DNA of 64,000 nt from Cloacibacillus porcorum (GCF_001701045.1 NZ_CP016757.1:248001-312000), one strand, 5' to 3'; positions 35,431 through 44,557 are shown, counted from the stretch's first letter. Notes: generated from the letters alone by a model not told the origin. Numbers and translations are program-made.

Positions 35431-36312
35431 ATGCTGCAGTTGAAATATTTTATGATATCGATAGCGGTAATTGTCTTTGCTCTAATGGTGACGCTGGTGT
35501 TGGAAAAGACCTGCTTTGCGGCGGAGGAGATCGTTCCAGAGTGGGCGCTGAAGGCGCAGATGCGGGAGCGGCGTGACTCCGGACGGACGAAGTTTGAGGA
35601 GCTTTTCAAAGGAAATGACGGGGCGTACTACGGCGGCGAGGAGCTGGCCGGCATCATGGAGGGCTTCTTATACGGAGACGTCTTTCGCCGCGGGCTGCTG
35701 ACGGACAAACAGCGTGAGCTCATAACGCTCGCCGTGCTCACAACAAACCAGAACAGCGAGGATATCAAAGCGCATGTGAAGGCGGCGCTTAACATCGGCG
35801 TCACACCGGAAGAGATCAAAGAGGCGGTCTATCAGTGCGCGCCCTACATCGGGTTTACCAAGGCGCTTGAGGGGGCATACGCGATGAACGAGGCCTTCCG
35901 CGAGAAAAATGTCAAACTGCCGCTCGCGAGCCAAGCGACGGTGACGGAAAAGGATCGCTACGCCAAGGGTTTTACAACGCAGAAATCGATCTTCCCCGCG
36001 GGGCTCGACGTCATGTACCAGTCCTCGCCGGCAAACAGAAAGCACGTCGCCGAGTACCTCGCCTCCTTCTGCTTCGGAGACTTCTATACGCGCGGCGCTC
36101 TCGATGTGAAGATGCGCGAGATACTGACACTCTGCATCCTCTCGGCGCAGGGCGGCTGCGAAAGCCAGGTCAAGAGCCACGTGCAGGCCAATCTTAACGT
36201 CGGTAACGGTGAGGATCTGATGATCGAGGCGATCACCCAGTGCCTGCCGTTTATTGGCTTCCCGCGCACGCTCAACGCTCTGGCCTGCGTCGCGGAGGTC
36301 GTAAAAAAATAA
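35431..36312 (+). CDS. Exported double-domain carboxymuconolactone decarboxylase-like protein
   Basis: About 293 aa with an N-terminal signal or anchor (about 1-30, ending CFAAEE). Two CMD/AhpD-fold repeats follow: RELITLAVLTTNQNSEDIKA and REILTLCILSAQGGCESQVK, each ending in a YIGF/FIGF helix. No AhpD-type CxxC is present, so thiol peroxidase-reductase activity is not supported. The ATG at 35431 is preferred to 35422 because AGAAAGG would overlap the latter. It precedes a MerR gene by 22 bp, forming a MerR-CMD-flavodoxin-cupin cluster. Confidence 0.88.
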   Translation: MLQLKYFMISIAVIVFALMVTLVLEKTCFAAEEIVPEWALKAQMRERRDSGRTKFEELFKGNDGAYYGGEELAGIMEGFLYGDVFRRGLLTDKQRELITLAVLTTNQNSEDIKAHVKAALNIGVTPEEIKEAVYQCAPYIGFTKALEGAYAMNEAFREKNVKLPLASQATVTEKDRYAKGFTTQKSIFPAGLDVMYQSSPANRKHVAEYLASFCFGDFYTRGALDVKMREILTLCILSAQGGCESQVKSHVQANLNVGNGEDLMIEAITQCLPFIGFPRTLNALACVAEVVKK

Positions 36313-36334
36313 AACTTAGCGCCGCGTTGCGGAG

Positions 36335-36703
36335 GTGAAAAAAATATACATTACCGAAGTAAGCAAGAAAACAGGGCTCTCCGTAGAGACCCTCCGCTAC
36401 TACGAACGGGTCGGGCTGATACCGAAGGTCGCGCGCACAAGCGCGGGGCTGCGCAGCTACGGAGATGCGGACATTTGCTGGATAGAGTTCATAAAATGTA
36501 TGAGGGACGCAGGCGTTCCCATAGAGATTCTTGTGGAATATGTCGCCCTCTGTCAGCAGGGAGAGCCGACCAGGCGGGAAAGGGCGCGGCTGCTGGCCGA
36601 ACAGATGCGGCTGCTTGACGAGAGGATCGCCGAACTGCAGCGAACACGCGAAAAACTGCATACGAAAATATCATCGCGCTGCGGCGATGTGGCAGCAGTA
36701 TGA
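36335..36703 (+). CDS. MerR-family regulator (AdhR/YraB-like)
   Basis: 122 aa. HTH and wing are close to the aldehyde-stress MerR subgroup (VSKKTGLSVETLRYYERVGL; GLRSYGDADICWIEFIKCM), with cysteines at 48 and 55; that subgroup is known for cysteine-based aldehyde sensing. It ends in a coiled coil. The GTG start overlaps its own GGAGG, an unusual arrangement; initiation slightly downstream at a rare codon cannot be excluded. Its position directly behind a MerR-type promoter makes it the best candidate for the regulator of the AGAGT/ACTCT sites. Confidence 0.9.
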   Translation: MKKIYITEVSKKTGLSVETLRYYERVGLIPKVARTSAGLRSYGDADICWIEFIKCMRDAGVPIEILVEYVALCQQGEPTRRERARLLAEQMRLLDERIAELQRTREKLHTKISSRCGDVAAV

Positions 36704-36733
36704 TAATAGTTTTCGCTGCCGCTAACCGCTCCT

Positions 36734-36820
36734 ATGGCGGGAGTCACGGTGCTGATTAGCGGTGGTGGCACGCTGGGAGCCGGCGTTGGTGCCTGGCTCG
36801 CGAAGAGCTGCGTGAGATAA
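36734..36820 (+). other. Orphan 28-codon frame, possible gene remnant
   Basis: Between the MerR and flavodoxin genes a short frame reads MAGVTVLISGGGTLGAGVG then AWLAKSCVR. It has a glycine-rich, nucleotide-binding look but no ribosome site. It may be the tail of a lost gene; no family assigned. Confidence 0.25.
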
Positions 36821-36886
36821 ACAGGCGATCCGCTCGCTAAAAAACAGGAAAAACAAAGATAAAACATATATCGGAGGTAAAAATTT

Positions 36887-37456
36887 GTGGAGGCAAAAAT
36901 ATTAATGATCGCGGTCATATGCGCGGTTGCCGTGGTTTTCACCGCGCTGGGAGAGAGAGCCGAGGCCGCCGCCGCAGCAGAACCGGGGAAGATACTGATC
37001 GTCTGCTACTCTTATAGCGGCAATACGCGCGCCGTGGCGGAACAGATACAAAAGGCCACCGGCGGGGAACTTTTCGAGATCAAGCCGGCAAAGGCCTATC
37101 CGGCGGATTATAATGCCTGCGTCGAACAGGCGAAAAAAGAATGCGCCGACGGATTCAAACCGCAGCTCGCGGGAGCGCTGCCAGACCTCTCCAAATACGA
37201 CGTGGTATTTGTTGGTACGCCGAACTGGTGGGGCACGATGGCTCCCCCCGTTCTCAGCTTCCTTTCCGTTGGAAATCTTGCCGGCAAGACCGTCATTCCA
37301 TTCGTGACGCATGGCGGCGGCGGAGTCCAGCGCTGCGAGGCCGACATCCGAAAGGCGGCTCCGAAATCCACATTTGAGAAAACTGGCGTCTTTTCAGGAC
37401 ATGGAGGATCCACCGTGACAGGTTGGATCAATGAAGTAGTAACGACAAAAAAGTGA
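36887..37456 (+). CDS. Exported flavodoxin, second copy
   Basis: 189 aa. GTG start with GGAGGTAAA upstream. Signal peptide about 1-28 (ending ERAEAAAA), then the flavodoxin fold with FMN loop CYSYSGNTRAVAEQ and NWWGTMAPPV. Same length and architecture as the copy at 20.8 kb, so a duplicated exported electron carrier. The cupin gene follows after 10 bp. Confidence 0.92.
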   Translation: MEAKILMIAVICAVAVVFTALGERAEAAAAAEPGKILIVCYSYSGNTRAVAEQIQKATGGELFEIKPAKAYPADYNACVEQAKKECADGFKPQLAGALPDLSKYDVVFVGTPNWWGTMAPPVLSFLSVGNLAGKTVIPFVTHGGGGVQRCEADIRKAAPKSTFEKTGVFSGHGGSTVTGWINEVVTTKK

Positions 37457-37466
37457 GGTTATCCAG

Positions 37467-37961
37467 ATGATAAAAATAACATTGTTCGCACTCCTGCTCT
37501 CTCTCTTCTCCGTTCTCCACAATGGCGCGGCATGGGCCGAAAGCAGGGATGTCCCGAAGATCAGCCCATTTCCCGTGGGCGAAGAAAACACCGGCTACGC
37601 GCAGTATTTCAGCGGCAGATCGTGGCTTGCGCCGCTGACGCGGGATAAGCGGCTCAACGTCCCGGTATTCAATGTCACCTTCGAACCAGGCTGCCGCAAC
37701 AACTGGCATAAACATACTGGCGGGCAGATGCTTATCGCCGTCGGCGGCTCCGGCTACTACCAGGAGCGCGGCAAATCGGCACGCCGCCTCGTCCCCGGTG
37801 ACGTTGTTGAAATAGCGCCGGATGTTGAACACTGGCACGGAGCCGCGCCCGACAGTTGGTTTTCGCACTTGGCCGTTGAATGCAACCCGGGTAGCAACAA
37901 AAACACCTGGCTTGAAGCGGTGAACGACGCCGACTACAAAACCGCGACGGCGGAGAAGTAA
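37467..37961 (+). CDS. Exported cupin-domain protein
   Basis: 164 aa. Signal peptide about 1-25 (ending GAAWAES), then one cupin domain: TFEPGCRNNWHKHTGGQ and VEHWHGAAPDSWFSHLAVE, with the His/Glu metal ligands kept. Close paralogue of the cytoplasmic cupin at 20.1 kb. Last gene of the CMD-MerR-flavodoxin-cupin cluster, followed by a strong terminator. Confidence 0.9.
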   Translation: MIKITLFALLLSLFSVLHNGAAWAESRDVPKISPFPVGEENTGYAQYFSGRSWLAPLTRDKRLNVPVFNVTFEPGCRNNWHKHTGGQMLIAVGGSGYYQERGKSARRLVPGDVVEIAPDVEHWHGAAPDSWFSHLAVECNPGSNKNTWLEAVNDADYKTATAEK

Positions 37962-37998
37962 TTATAAATAGCCGGAAAATAAATACCGCACGACTTAA

Positions 37999-38046
37999 TG
38001 AAGCGCGTGATGCGAGAGTGGACATCTCCCCGCATCGCGCGCTTCA
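37999..38046 (+). terminator. Terminator hairpin
   Basis: Long imperfect stem TGAAGCGCG(T)GATGCG/CGCATC(G)CGCGCTTCA after the cupin gene; no long T-run follows. Confidence 0.6.
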
Positions 38047-38131
38047 TCTATGATGTCCCCGTGCATATGCTATATACGTGTGGAGCAAGGCAGCCGCATC
38101 AAGCAATGTCCCTTGAAATCGCGAAAGTTAC

Positions 38132-38162
38132 TTGACTTAGAGTCCACTCCAGGGTCTAACAT
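38132..38162 (+). promoter_or_regulatory. MerR-type promoter 6 (DUF362 gene A)
   Basis: TTGACT, 19-bp spacer, TAACAT; dyad TAGAGTCCACTCCA. The gene starts about 33 bp downstream of the -10. Confidence 0.8.
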
Positions 38163-38194
38163 AAAGCTATATTTTATGAAAGGGGTCTCACTCT

Positions 38195-39163
38195 ATGCAC
38201 GGCAAGTTAAGGAAATTCCTCTGTTTCGCGCTGATGCTGCTGCTCATATCATTAAGCGGCGCGGCGCTGGCGGCTCCCGCTCAGGGGGCGAATGAAGCGA
38301 ATGTCTCTATTGTTTATTTTACGAAGGATATCAGCCCCGCCGGTCTGCTGAAGATTTACGACAAGATCAATCAGGATATCACCGGCAAGGTGGCGATCAA
38401 GCTCCATACCGGCGAACCGAAGGGTCCGAACCTGCTGCCGCTGCCTATGATCAAGGCGCTGCAAGGGCATATCCCCAACAGCAATCTTGTGGAGACCAAC
38501 GTCTATTATTCAAGCCCGCGTGAGACGACGGCGGGGCACCGCAAGACGATCAGGACAAATGGCTTCGACTTCTGCAAGGTGGATATCATGGACGAGTTCG
38601 GCACGACGATGCTGCCCGTCAAGGGTGGCCGGCACTTCAAAGAGATGTCGATGGGCAAGGGCATCCTTGATTATGATTCGATGGTCGTTTACACGCACTT
38701 CAAAGGCCACACGATGGGCGGCTACGGCGGCTCGCTGAAGAATATCGGCATCGGCTGCGCCGACGGCAAGATCGGCAAAGCGATGATCCACTCTAAAAAC
38801 GGTCAGCAGTGGGGACGCACGCAGGACGAATTTCAGGAGTGTATGACGGAATCGGCGAAGGCGGTCATCGACCACTTCGGCAAACGTATCACCTTCGTCA
38901 ACGTGATGAAGAATATGTCCGTAGACTGTGACTGCGCGGGCGCGAGCGCCGCCGCGCCGGTCGCGAAGGATGTCGGCATCCTTGGCTCCACGGATTTGCT
39001 CGCTATAGACCAGGCGACGATCGACCTTGTCTATAAACTTCCCGAGGCGGAGCGGAAGGATCTGCGCGAACGCATCGAATCGCGTCACGGCCTGCGCCAG
39101 CTCACCTATATGGAAGAGCTCAAGATGGGAAATAAAAATTACAAACTGGTCTCGCTCGACTGA
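38195..39163 (+). CDS. Exported DUF362-domain protein A
   Basis: 322 aa. Signal peptide about 1-29 (ending GAALAAPAQ). The DUF362 core is evident (VYYSSPRETTAGHRKTIRTN; VVYTHFKGHTMGGYGGSLKN; MSVDCDCAG). DUF362 is linked to metal or iron-sulfur binding; the histidines and the CDC motif are potential ligands. The usual C-terminal ferredoxin is absent. Paralogue of the protein at 40.5 kb. Confidence 0.88.
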   Translation: MHGKLRKFLCFALMLLLISLSGAALAAPAQGANEANVSIVYFTKDISPAGLLKIYDKINQDITGKVAIKLHTGEPKGPNLLPLPMIKALQGHIPNSNLVETNVYYSSPRETTAGHRKTIRTNGFDFCKVDIMDEFGTTMLPVKGGRHFKEMSMGKGILDYDSMVVYTHFKGHTMGGYGGSLKNIGIGCADGKIGKAMIHSKNGQQWGRTQDEFQECMTESAKAVIDHFGKRITFVNVMKNMSVDCDCAGASAAAPVAKDVGILGSTDLLAIDQATIDLVYKLPEAERKDLRERIESRHGLRQLTYMEELKMGNKNYKLVSLD

Positions 39164-39170
39164 CGTTTCC

Positions 39171-39205
39171 TGCGCCGCCTCCGCGTTTGACGCGGAGGCG
39201 GCGCA
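39171..39205 (+). terminator. Strong terminator after DUF362 gene A
   Basis: Perfect 15-bp stem TGCGCCGCCTCCGCG/CGCGGAGGCGGCGCA with a TTTGA loop. Confidence 0.8.
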
Positions 39206-39350
39206 TTGCCGTGTCCGCACAAGAAACCGTTTCCTGCTGCGGTCAGAATTTGTCGCGTTGCGGCCGGTTGTGTCAGCTTAGTCCCGCGCAGATGCTGTAT
39301 GGGAAAATGTCCGCGAAACACTTTTCGTAAGGGAAGAAGGAAAAGATAAA

Positions 39351-40316
39351 ATGTTCGATAAAACTCTGCGAATGCTCGGCGCTGTCGTGGCGGTTATACT
39401 TTTCTGCACTGCGTCAGACGCGGCCGGGGCCGGCCGGCATGAGCTCGCCCTCTCTGTAAACAGGGTCCCGGTCAGGTATATCTCCAACGTCGTCTACGCG
39501 CAGAAGCCGATGCGCGGCTACGCCAATGTCGCCCTGCGTATGGATATCCTCCAGCCCGAATCGCGGGAACCCCTGCCGGCGGTCGTTTTCGTCACCGGCG
39601 GCGGTTTGGTCAGCGCCAATAAGGACAGTTTTCTTCAGCAGTGCCTCGACCTTGCCGAAGCCGGCTATGTGGTGGCCTCCATTGAATACCGTGTCGCGCC
39701 GGCGGTGGTGTTTCCGTCGCCGCTTGAGGATGTGAAATCCGCCATCCGCTTTCTTCGCGCCAAGGCCGATATTTACGGCATCAACCCGGATAAGATCGCG
39801 GTGTTCGGCGAGTCGGCGGGGGGATACCTCGCGGCGATTACTGGCACGACCAACGGCAGGAAAGAGTTCGATGTGGGCGGGTACCTGGAACAAAGCTCCC
39901 GCGTAGTGGCGGTGGTGGATTTCTATGGTCTCTCCGACCTGACTCTGATAGGGGAGGGATTCCCCGATGACGTTGTTAGGCGGCACGAAAGCCCCGCTTC
40001 CACCGAAGCGCTTTGGGTCAACGGCTCCACTCCTTTTTACCGTGGCGGGGCGATTTCGGACCACCCTGAGAAGGCGGCTGCCGCCAGCCCCATAACCTAT
40101 ATCGACGCCGCGGCGCCGCCTTTTCTCATTATGCACGGCGACCGCGATATTCTGGTATACCCGCGCCAATCCGAACGCCTGCACGCCGCGCTGCGGTAAA
40201 AGGGGATCGAATCCACCTATTATGTGGTAAAGGGCGCGGGACACGCGGGCACGTATTGGCTCCAGCCGAAAATCATAACTATCGTCATCGACTTCCTAAA
40301 CCGGCAGATGAAATAA
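39351..40316 (+). pseudogene. Exported alpha/beta hydrolase with a late in-frame TAA
   Basis: The frame codes for a signal peptide (about 1-25) and an esterase/lipase-like alpha/beta hydrolase with the nucleophile elbow FGESAGGYLA and an oxyanion HGG-equivalent TGGGLV. TAA at 40197-40199 interrupts it after LHAALR. The same frame continues for 38 codons with KGIESTYYVVKGAGHAGTYW, which contains the expected catalytic His, ending at 40316. The 282-aa product would lack that His. A GAA-to-TAA change explains it. Confidence 0.82.
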
Positions 40317-40389
40317 TTATTGGTGATTTTTGTCGGACGGCCTTTATACACGAAAGAACTCCCGTTTCGCAAAACCTTTTCCCCTGAGT

Positions 40390-40420
40390 TTGACTTAGAG
40401 TCGGCTCTAAGGTTTATATT
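40390..40420 (+). promoter_or_regulatory. MerR-type promoter 7 (DUF362 gene B)
   Basis: TTGACT, 19-bp spacer, TATATT; dyad CTTAGAGTCGGCTCTAAG, nearly perfect. About 70 bp upstream of the gene. Confidence 0.85.
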
Positions 40421-40489
40421 TTCCCCGGTACGGTCCGCGAACGAATCTGGCGGAGGACTTTTTTAAGACGTAGGCGGCATCTGTGAAAT

Positions 40490-41455
40490 ATGCCGGAAGG
40501 GGGAAATGAAAAATTGAGAAAAATTTTTAGCGGCGTCACGGCGGTTGCGCTGGCGTTTGTAGTCTTTGTCTGCGCGATGGCGGAGGCGGCTCCGCCGAAG
40601 GTTTATATGACGAAGGATATCAGCGCCGCGGGCCTGATCTCCGTCTATAACGCTCTGGAGAGCAGGGCCGAGGGCAAAAATGTGGCGGTCAAGATCAGCA
40701 CGGGAGAGCGCGGCGGACACAACTTTCTTGATCCAAACCTCATCAAGGGGCTTGTGCAGTCGGTGAAGGGGACGATCGTCGAATGCAACACCGCCTATAA
40801 CGGCGCGCGCGCCGGTACGGACTCGCACATGGAGGTGGCGCGCGAGCACGGCTTCACCGCCATCGCGAAGGTGGATATCCAGGACGCCGAGGGTTCGATC
40901 GGACTGCCGGTGAAGAACGGCAAGTATTTCAAGGAAAACCTCGTCGGCTCGCACTTCAAAAATTATGACTATTATGTGGTCATATCACATTTTAAGGGTC
41001 ACGCGATGGCCGGTTTCGGCGGTGCGGTCAAGAATATCTCTATCGGCATCGCTTCGGCAAAGGGCAAGGCGCGCATCCACAGCGGCGGCAAGAGCGACAC
41101 GAATCCTTGGGGCGGCGATCAGACCGCCTTTCTCGAATCGATGGCGGAGGCCGGCAAGTCCGTCGTCGACAGCCTCGGCGGCAGGATACTCTATATCAGC
41201 GTGATGAACAGGCTTTCCGTAGACTGCGACTGCGACAGCAGTCCGGCGGAGCCAGACATGCACGACATCGGGATACTGGCCTCGCTCGACCCGGTGGCGC
41301 TTGACAAAGCCTGCGTCGATCTTGTCTACTCCGCGCCGGACGGTAAATCGCTCATTGAGCGCATGGAATCGCGCAGCGGCGCGCACACTTTAGAGCACGG
41401 CGAGAAGATCGGCCTTGGCAGCCAAAGGTACGAACTCGTCAAGATAGATAAATAG
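40490..41455 (+). CDS. Exported DUF362-domain protein B
   Basis: 321 aa. N-terminal hydrophobic signal (core LAFVVFVCAMAEAAPPK), then the DUF362 core paralogous to protein A (YYVVISHFKGHAMAGFGGA; LSVDCDCDSSPAEPD). The CDC motif is conserved between the two. The ATG at 40490 has a weak ribosome site; a TTG at 40514 is an alternative. Function unknown; shared regulation with flavodoxins suggests a redox or metal role. Confidence 0.87.
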   Translation: MPEGGNEKLRKIFSGVTAVALAFVVFVCAMAEAAPPKVYMTKDISAAGLISVYNALESRAEGKNVAVKISTGERGGHNFLDPNLIKGLVQSVKGTIVECNTAYNGARAGTDSHMEVAREHGFTAIAKVDIQDAEGSIGLPVKNGKYFKENLVGSHFKNYDYYVVISHFKGHAMAGFGGAVKNISIGIASAKGKARIHSGGKSDTNPWGGDQTAFLESMAEAGKSVVDSLGGRILYISVMNRLSVDCDCDSSPAEPDMHDIGILASLDPVALDKACVDLVYSAPDGKSLIERMESRSGAHTLEHGEKIGLGSQRYELVKIDK

Positions 41456-41655
41456 CGGAAAAGGGAGACCGGGATATAAAAAGTTTCCCGTTTAGCGTAT
41501 TCTTAATGGTTTGCGGTTTTTTCGTATCTTTTGCGCAGACATGCCGCCCCTCGTGCGGTAAGATAAAGCGGAACTGCAGCATCGATCGGTAATATAACCT
41601 AGGGTAGGCGGCTCTTTCACGGACCGCCTGCTCCTTCATATTGGGAGGGAGTATC

Positions 41656-42276
41656 ATGAAAGTTTTAATGATCAACGGCAGCCCCAACGAACATGGCTGC
41701 ACCTATACGGCGCTTTGCGAGGTAGGCGGCGTCCTCGCGAAGCACGGCATCGAGACGGAGATGTTTTATATCGGCAAGAAACCCGTCGCGGGCTGCATCG
41801 CCTGCATGAAGTGCCAGACTGCGGGAAAGTGCGTCTTTGACGATGAGGTGAACAAGATGTCGGCGCGTCTCGACGAATTCGCGGCGATCGTCGTCGGTTC
41901 TCCCGTCTATTACGCAGCGCCAGCGGGGCAGCTCTGCGCCTTCCTGGACCGTCTCTTTTTCAGCAGCGACGGACGGATGGCGGGCAAGCTCGCCGCCTCG
42001 GTGGTCTCCTGCAGGCGCGGCGGGGCCTCGGCGGCCTTTGACCGGCTGAATAAGTATTTTACGATCAGCAATATGAATGTCGTCGGCTCGCAGTATTGGA
42101 ACCAGGTGCACGGCTTCACCCCCGAGGATGTGCGGCGGGACGGGGAAGGTTTGCAGACGATGCGCGCGCTCGGCGAAAATATGGCCTGGCTTCTCAAGTC
42201 GATCGAGGCGGGGCGCAAAGCGGGCGTCGCCGCGCCGGTTTACGAGGAGCGAATCGCGACGAATTTTATCCGTTAA
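41656..42276 (+). CDS. NADPH-dependent FMN reductase / iron-sulfur flavoprotein family
   Basis: 206 aa, cytoplasmic. Flavodoxin-like fold: MKVLMINGSPNEHGCTYTAL, cysteine cluster GCIACMKCQTAGKCVF, and flavin loop VVGSPVYYAAPAGQL. The ATG at 41656 has GGGAGGGAG upstream. Such proteins reduce quinones, azo compounds or chromate, or act in electron transfer. It stands alone, ending before a GC-rich hairpin (about 42305-42333). Confidence 0.88.
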   Translation: MKVLMINGSPNEHGCTYTALCEVGGVLAKHGIETEMFYIGKKPVAGCIACMKCQTAGKCVFDDEVNKMSARLDEFAAIVVGSPVYYAAPAGQLCAFLDRLFFSSDGRMAGKLAASVVSCRRGGASAAFDRLNKYFTISNMNVVGSQYWNQVHGFTPEDVRRDGEGLQTMRALGENMAWLLKSIEAGRKAGVAAPVYEERIATNFIR

Positions 42277-42374
42277 GGTTATATAAAGACGGGCTAACAA
42301 ATGGGGGCGGCCGCAGCTGGGCCGTCCCTTCGTCATGCGTATCGAAAAAATTTTTGAAAATATCTGCAAAACAC

Positions 42375-42405
42375 TTGACCTAGAGCCAGCTCTAAGTGAT
42401 ATGCT
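42375..42405 (+). promoter_or_regulatory. MerR-type promoter 8 (lar/nickel operon)
   Basis: TTGACC, 19-bp spacer, TATGCT; dyad TAGAGCCAGCTCTA. It is the only evident promoter before the nickel transporter and lar genes. Confidence 0.8.
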
Positions 42406-42690
42406 ATACCATGTGGAAACGCGGGACTGGTATTTGAAAAAATTCCGCCGCGCAAGATATGGGCAGCAAAATCTCCCGCGCCTCACGAAGAGGCCGTACA
42501 AGCCGCAGAAGCGGTTTTCCGGAGCCGCCGGCTGTTTTGCCGGCGGAGCGCGCGCCGCAGGGCGCGGCCTTTCTGTTACACGCTGTATCCAGCGAATTGA
42601 TTTTGAATGATTGCCACGAAGGCGGTCTCTCTCCAAGGATGGGATTGCCCTTCGGGGCTTGATTTTTTACAAATATCGGAGGAATGTACT
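42406..42690 (+). promoter_or_regulatory. Long structured leader of the lar operon
   Basis: About 280 nt of untranslated leader between the MerR-type -10 and the first gene. It contains a CCGCCGGC/GCCGGCGG hairpin at about 42524-42546 directly followed by a GCGCGCC/GGGCGCG-type hairpin and a T-rich stretch, which could attenuate transcription. GGGACTGG and GGGCAG stretches occur near its 5' end, but I cannot match a known metal riboswitch. Confidence 0.4.
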
Positions 42691-43713
42691 ATGCACATGT
42701 CAGACGCTTTGTTATCGCCGTCCGTCGCCTTCGCGATGTGCGCGGCGAGCGGCGCGGCGATCGCCTGGTCGGTCGCCAAGATCAAAAAAGAGGAGCTCTC
42801 GGAAAAAAAGCTCCCGATAATGGCCGTCGCGGGAGCCTTCGTCTTCGCGGCGCAGATGATAAACTTCACGATTCCCGCCACCGGCTCCAGCGGCCACATC
42901 GGCGGGGGGATACTGCTCGCGGCGCTGCTCGGCGGCGCTCCGGCGCTGCTTTCGATCTCCGCGGTGCTTGTCATCCAGTGCCTCTTTTTTGCCGACGGCG
43001 GACTGCTCGCGCTCGGCAGCAATATCTTTAATATGGGTGTAATTCCCTGCCTTTTCGTCTATCCGCTGCTTTTCAAGCCGCTGATGAAGAGGGGCGTTTC
43101 CTCAGGGCGGCTCACGCTCGCCTCGGTGGCGTCGGTCGTTGTTGCCCTGCAGCTGGGAGCCTTCGCGGTCGTTCTGGAGACGCTCACCTCCGGCATCACG
43201 GCGCTGCCCTTCTCCTCCTTTGTGCTTCTTATGCAGCCGATACACCTCGCCATCGGCCTTGTGGAGGGTCTGGTCACCGGCGCGGTGCTCTCCTTTGTCT
43301 GGAAGATGCGCCCTGAGATACTTGAAAGCGCGGAGAGCGGCGCGGACATCCCCGCCGGAGTCTCAATGAAAAAAGTGCTCGCGGCGCTCGCGGCGCTGAC
43401 GCTGGTCACCGGCGCGGTGCTGTCGGGCTTCGCCTCGTCGTATCCCGACGGGCTTGAATGGTCGGTGATGGGAGTGACCGGCTCCGACGAGCTTGAGGCC
43501 TCCGGCCCCGCCTTTGAGAGCGCGGCGGGGATACAGGAAAAGACCGCCTTTATGCCGGATTACGATTACGCCGCGCCGTCAGAGACGGCGCCGATCTCCG
43601 GCACCGCGGCGGCGGGCATCATCGGCTCGCTGATGACCTTCGCGGCTGCGGCGCTCATCGGCACGGCGATCTCGAAGTCGAAAAAACACAAAGACGCGGC
43701 GGCGAAGGCGTAG
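42691..43713 (+). CDS. larMN: Nickel ECF-type transporter substrate component, CbiM-NikN fusion (LarMN-like)
   Basis: 340 aa. It starts with the mandatory CbiM/NikM N-terminus MHMSDALLSP, in which Met, His and the free N-terminus bind the metal. Further membrane helices have GHIGGGILLAALLGG. Residues about 225-340 add the NikN-like PDGLEW domain (SSYPDGLEWSVMG) and a last helix. ATG at 42691 follows GGAGGAATGTACT. Nickel rather than cobalt is inferred because larE, larB and larC follow in the same operon. Confidence 0.9.
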   Translation: MHMSDALLSPSVAFAMCAASGAAIAWSVAKIKKEELSEKKLPIMAVAGAFVFAAQMINFTIPATGSSGHIGGGILLAALLGGAPALLSISAVLVIQCLFFADGGLLALGSNIFNMGVIPCLFVYPLLFKPLMKRGVSSGRLTLASVASVVVALQLGAFAVVLETLTSGITALPFSSFVLLMQPIHLAIGLVEGLVTGAVLSFVWKMRPEILESAESGADIPAGVSMKKVLAALAALTLVTGAVLSGFASSYPDGLEWSVMGVTGSDELEASGPAFESAAGIQEKTAFMPDYDYAAPSETAPISGTAAAGIIGSLMTFAAAALIGTAISKSKKHKDAAAKA

Positions 43714-43744
43714 CCGATAACCGCGCGAAGGGAGACGAAGGCGG

Positions 43745-44557
43745 ATGACGGACCTGCGCGGCAGCGTCTATGAGATATACTCGCTTGAGCAGCTTGCCGG
43801 CGGCGGCTCCGTCATCCACGCCCTTGACCCGCGGGCGAAGATCCTGGGGACCCTATTCTATATCGCCGCCGTCGTCTCCTTCGGTCGGGGCGAACTCTCG
43901 GCCCTCGCGCCCTTCGTCCTCTATCCCGCCGTGGCCCTTGCGCTCGCCGGCATTCCCGGTAGCATGATCTTTAAGAGAAGCCTTGTGGCGCTGCCATTCT
44001 GCCTTTTCGCGGGGCTCTCTTCGGCTTTTTTTGACCGTTCGGTGCTCTTTACCGTCGGCGGTCTCCACGTTACGGCCGGTTGGATGGCCCTCTTTACGAT
44101 CGTCTTCCGCACGCTGCTCTGCGTCTCCGCCGTGCTGATCCTCGTCGCCGTCACCCCTTTCCGCGAACTGACGGAAGGGCTGCGCCGCCTGCGGCTGCCC
44201 GCCGTTTTTATCTCGCTCTTTGAGATGACCTACCGCTATCTTGGCACGCTGGCCGGCGAGGCGCTGTCGATGTACACCGCCTATTCGCTGCGCGGCGGCG
44301 GCAAAAAAGGGGTGGCGATGCGGGACATGGGCAGCTTCGCGGGGCAGCTGCTGCTGCGCAGCTTCGACCGCGCCGAGCGCGTCTACCAGGCGATGAAGTG
44401 CCGCGGCTACCAAAGCGCGCCGCCCTCCGCCATACGGAAGCGCCGCCTCGCGCCGGGCGACCTTGTCTTTATCCTCCTCCTCTGCGGCTCGTCGCTGCTG
44501 TTCCGTCTTATAAATATTCCTCAGCTAATCGGGAGGCTCTTTGAATGCTTGATATAG
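43745..44557 (+). CDS. larQ: ECF transporter transmembrane component (CbiQ/NikQ, LarQ-like)
   Basis: 270 aa, about five or six membrane helices; HALDPRAKILGTLFYI at the N-terminus and the coupling motifs ALSMYTAYSLRGGGKK and YQAMKCRGYQ near the C-terminus, which contact the ATPase. It overlaps the ATPase gene by 13 bp. Confidence 0.92.
   Translation: MTDLRGSVYEIYSLEQLAGGGSVIHALDPRAKILGTLFYIAAVVSFGRGELSALAPFVLYPAVALALAGIPGSMIFKRSLVALPFCLFAGLSSAFFDRSVLFTVGGLHVTAGWMALFTIVFRTLLCVSAVLILVAVTPFRELTEGLRRLRLPAVFISLFEMTYRYLGTLAGEALSMYTAYSLRGGGKKGVAMRDMGSFAGQLLLRSFDRAERVYQAMKCRGYQSAPPSAIRKRRLAPGDLVFILLLCGSSLLFRLINIPQLIGRLFECLI

Noticed and set aside
42406-42690. Cobalamin riboswitch before the CbiM-like gene
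   Set aside because: The conserved B12-box sequence is absent, and the operon context is nickel-pincer synthesis, not cobalamin.
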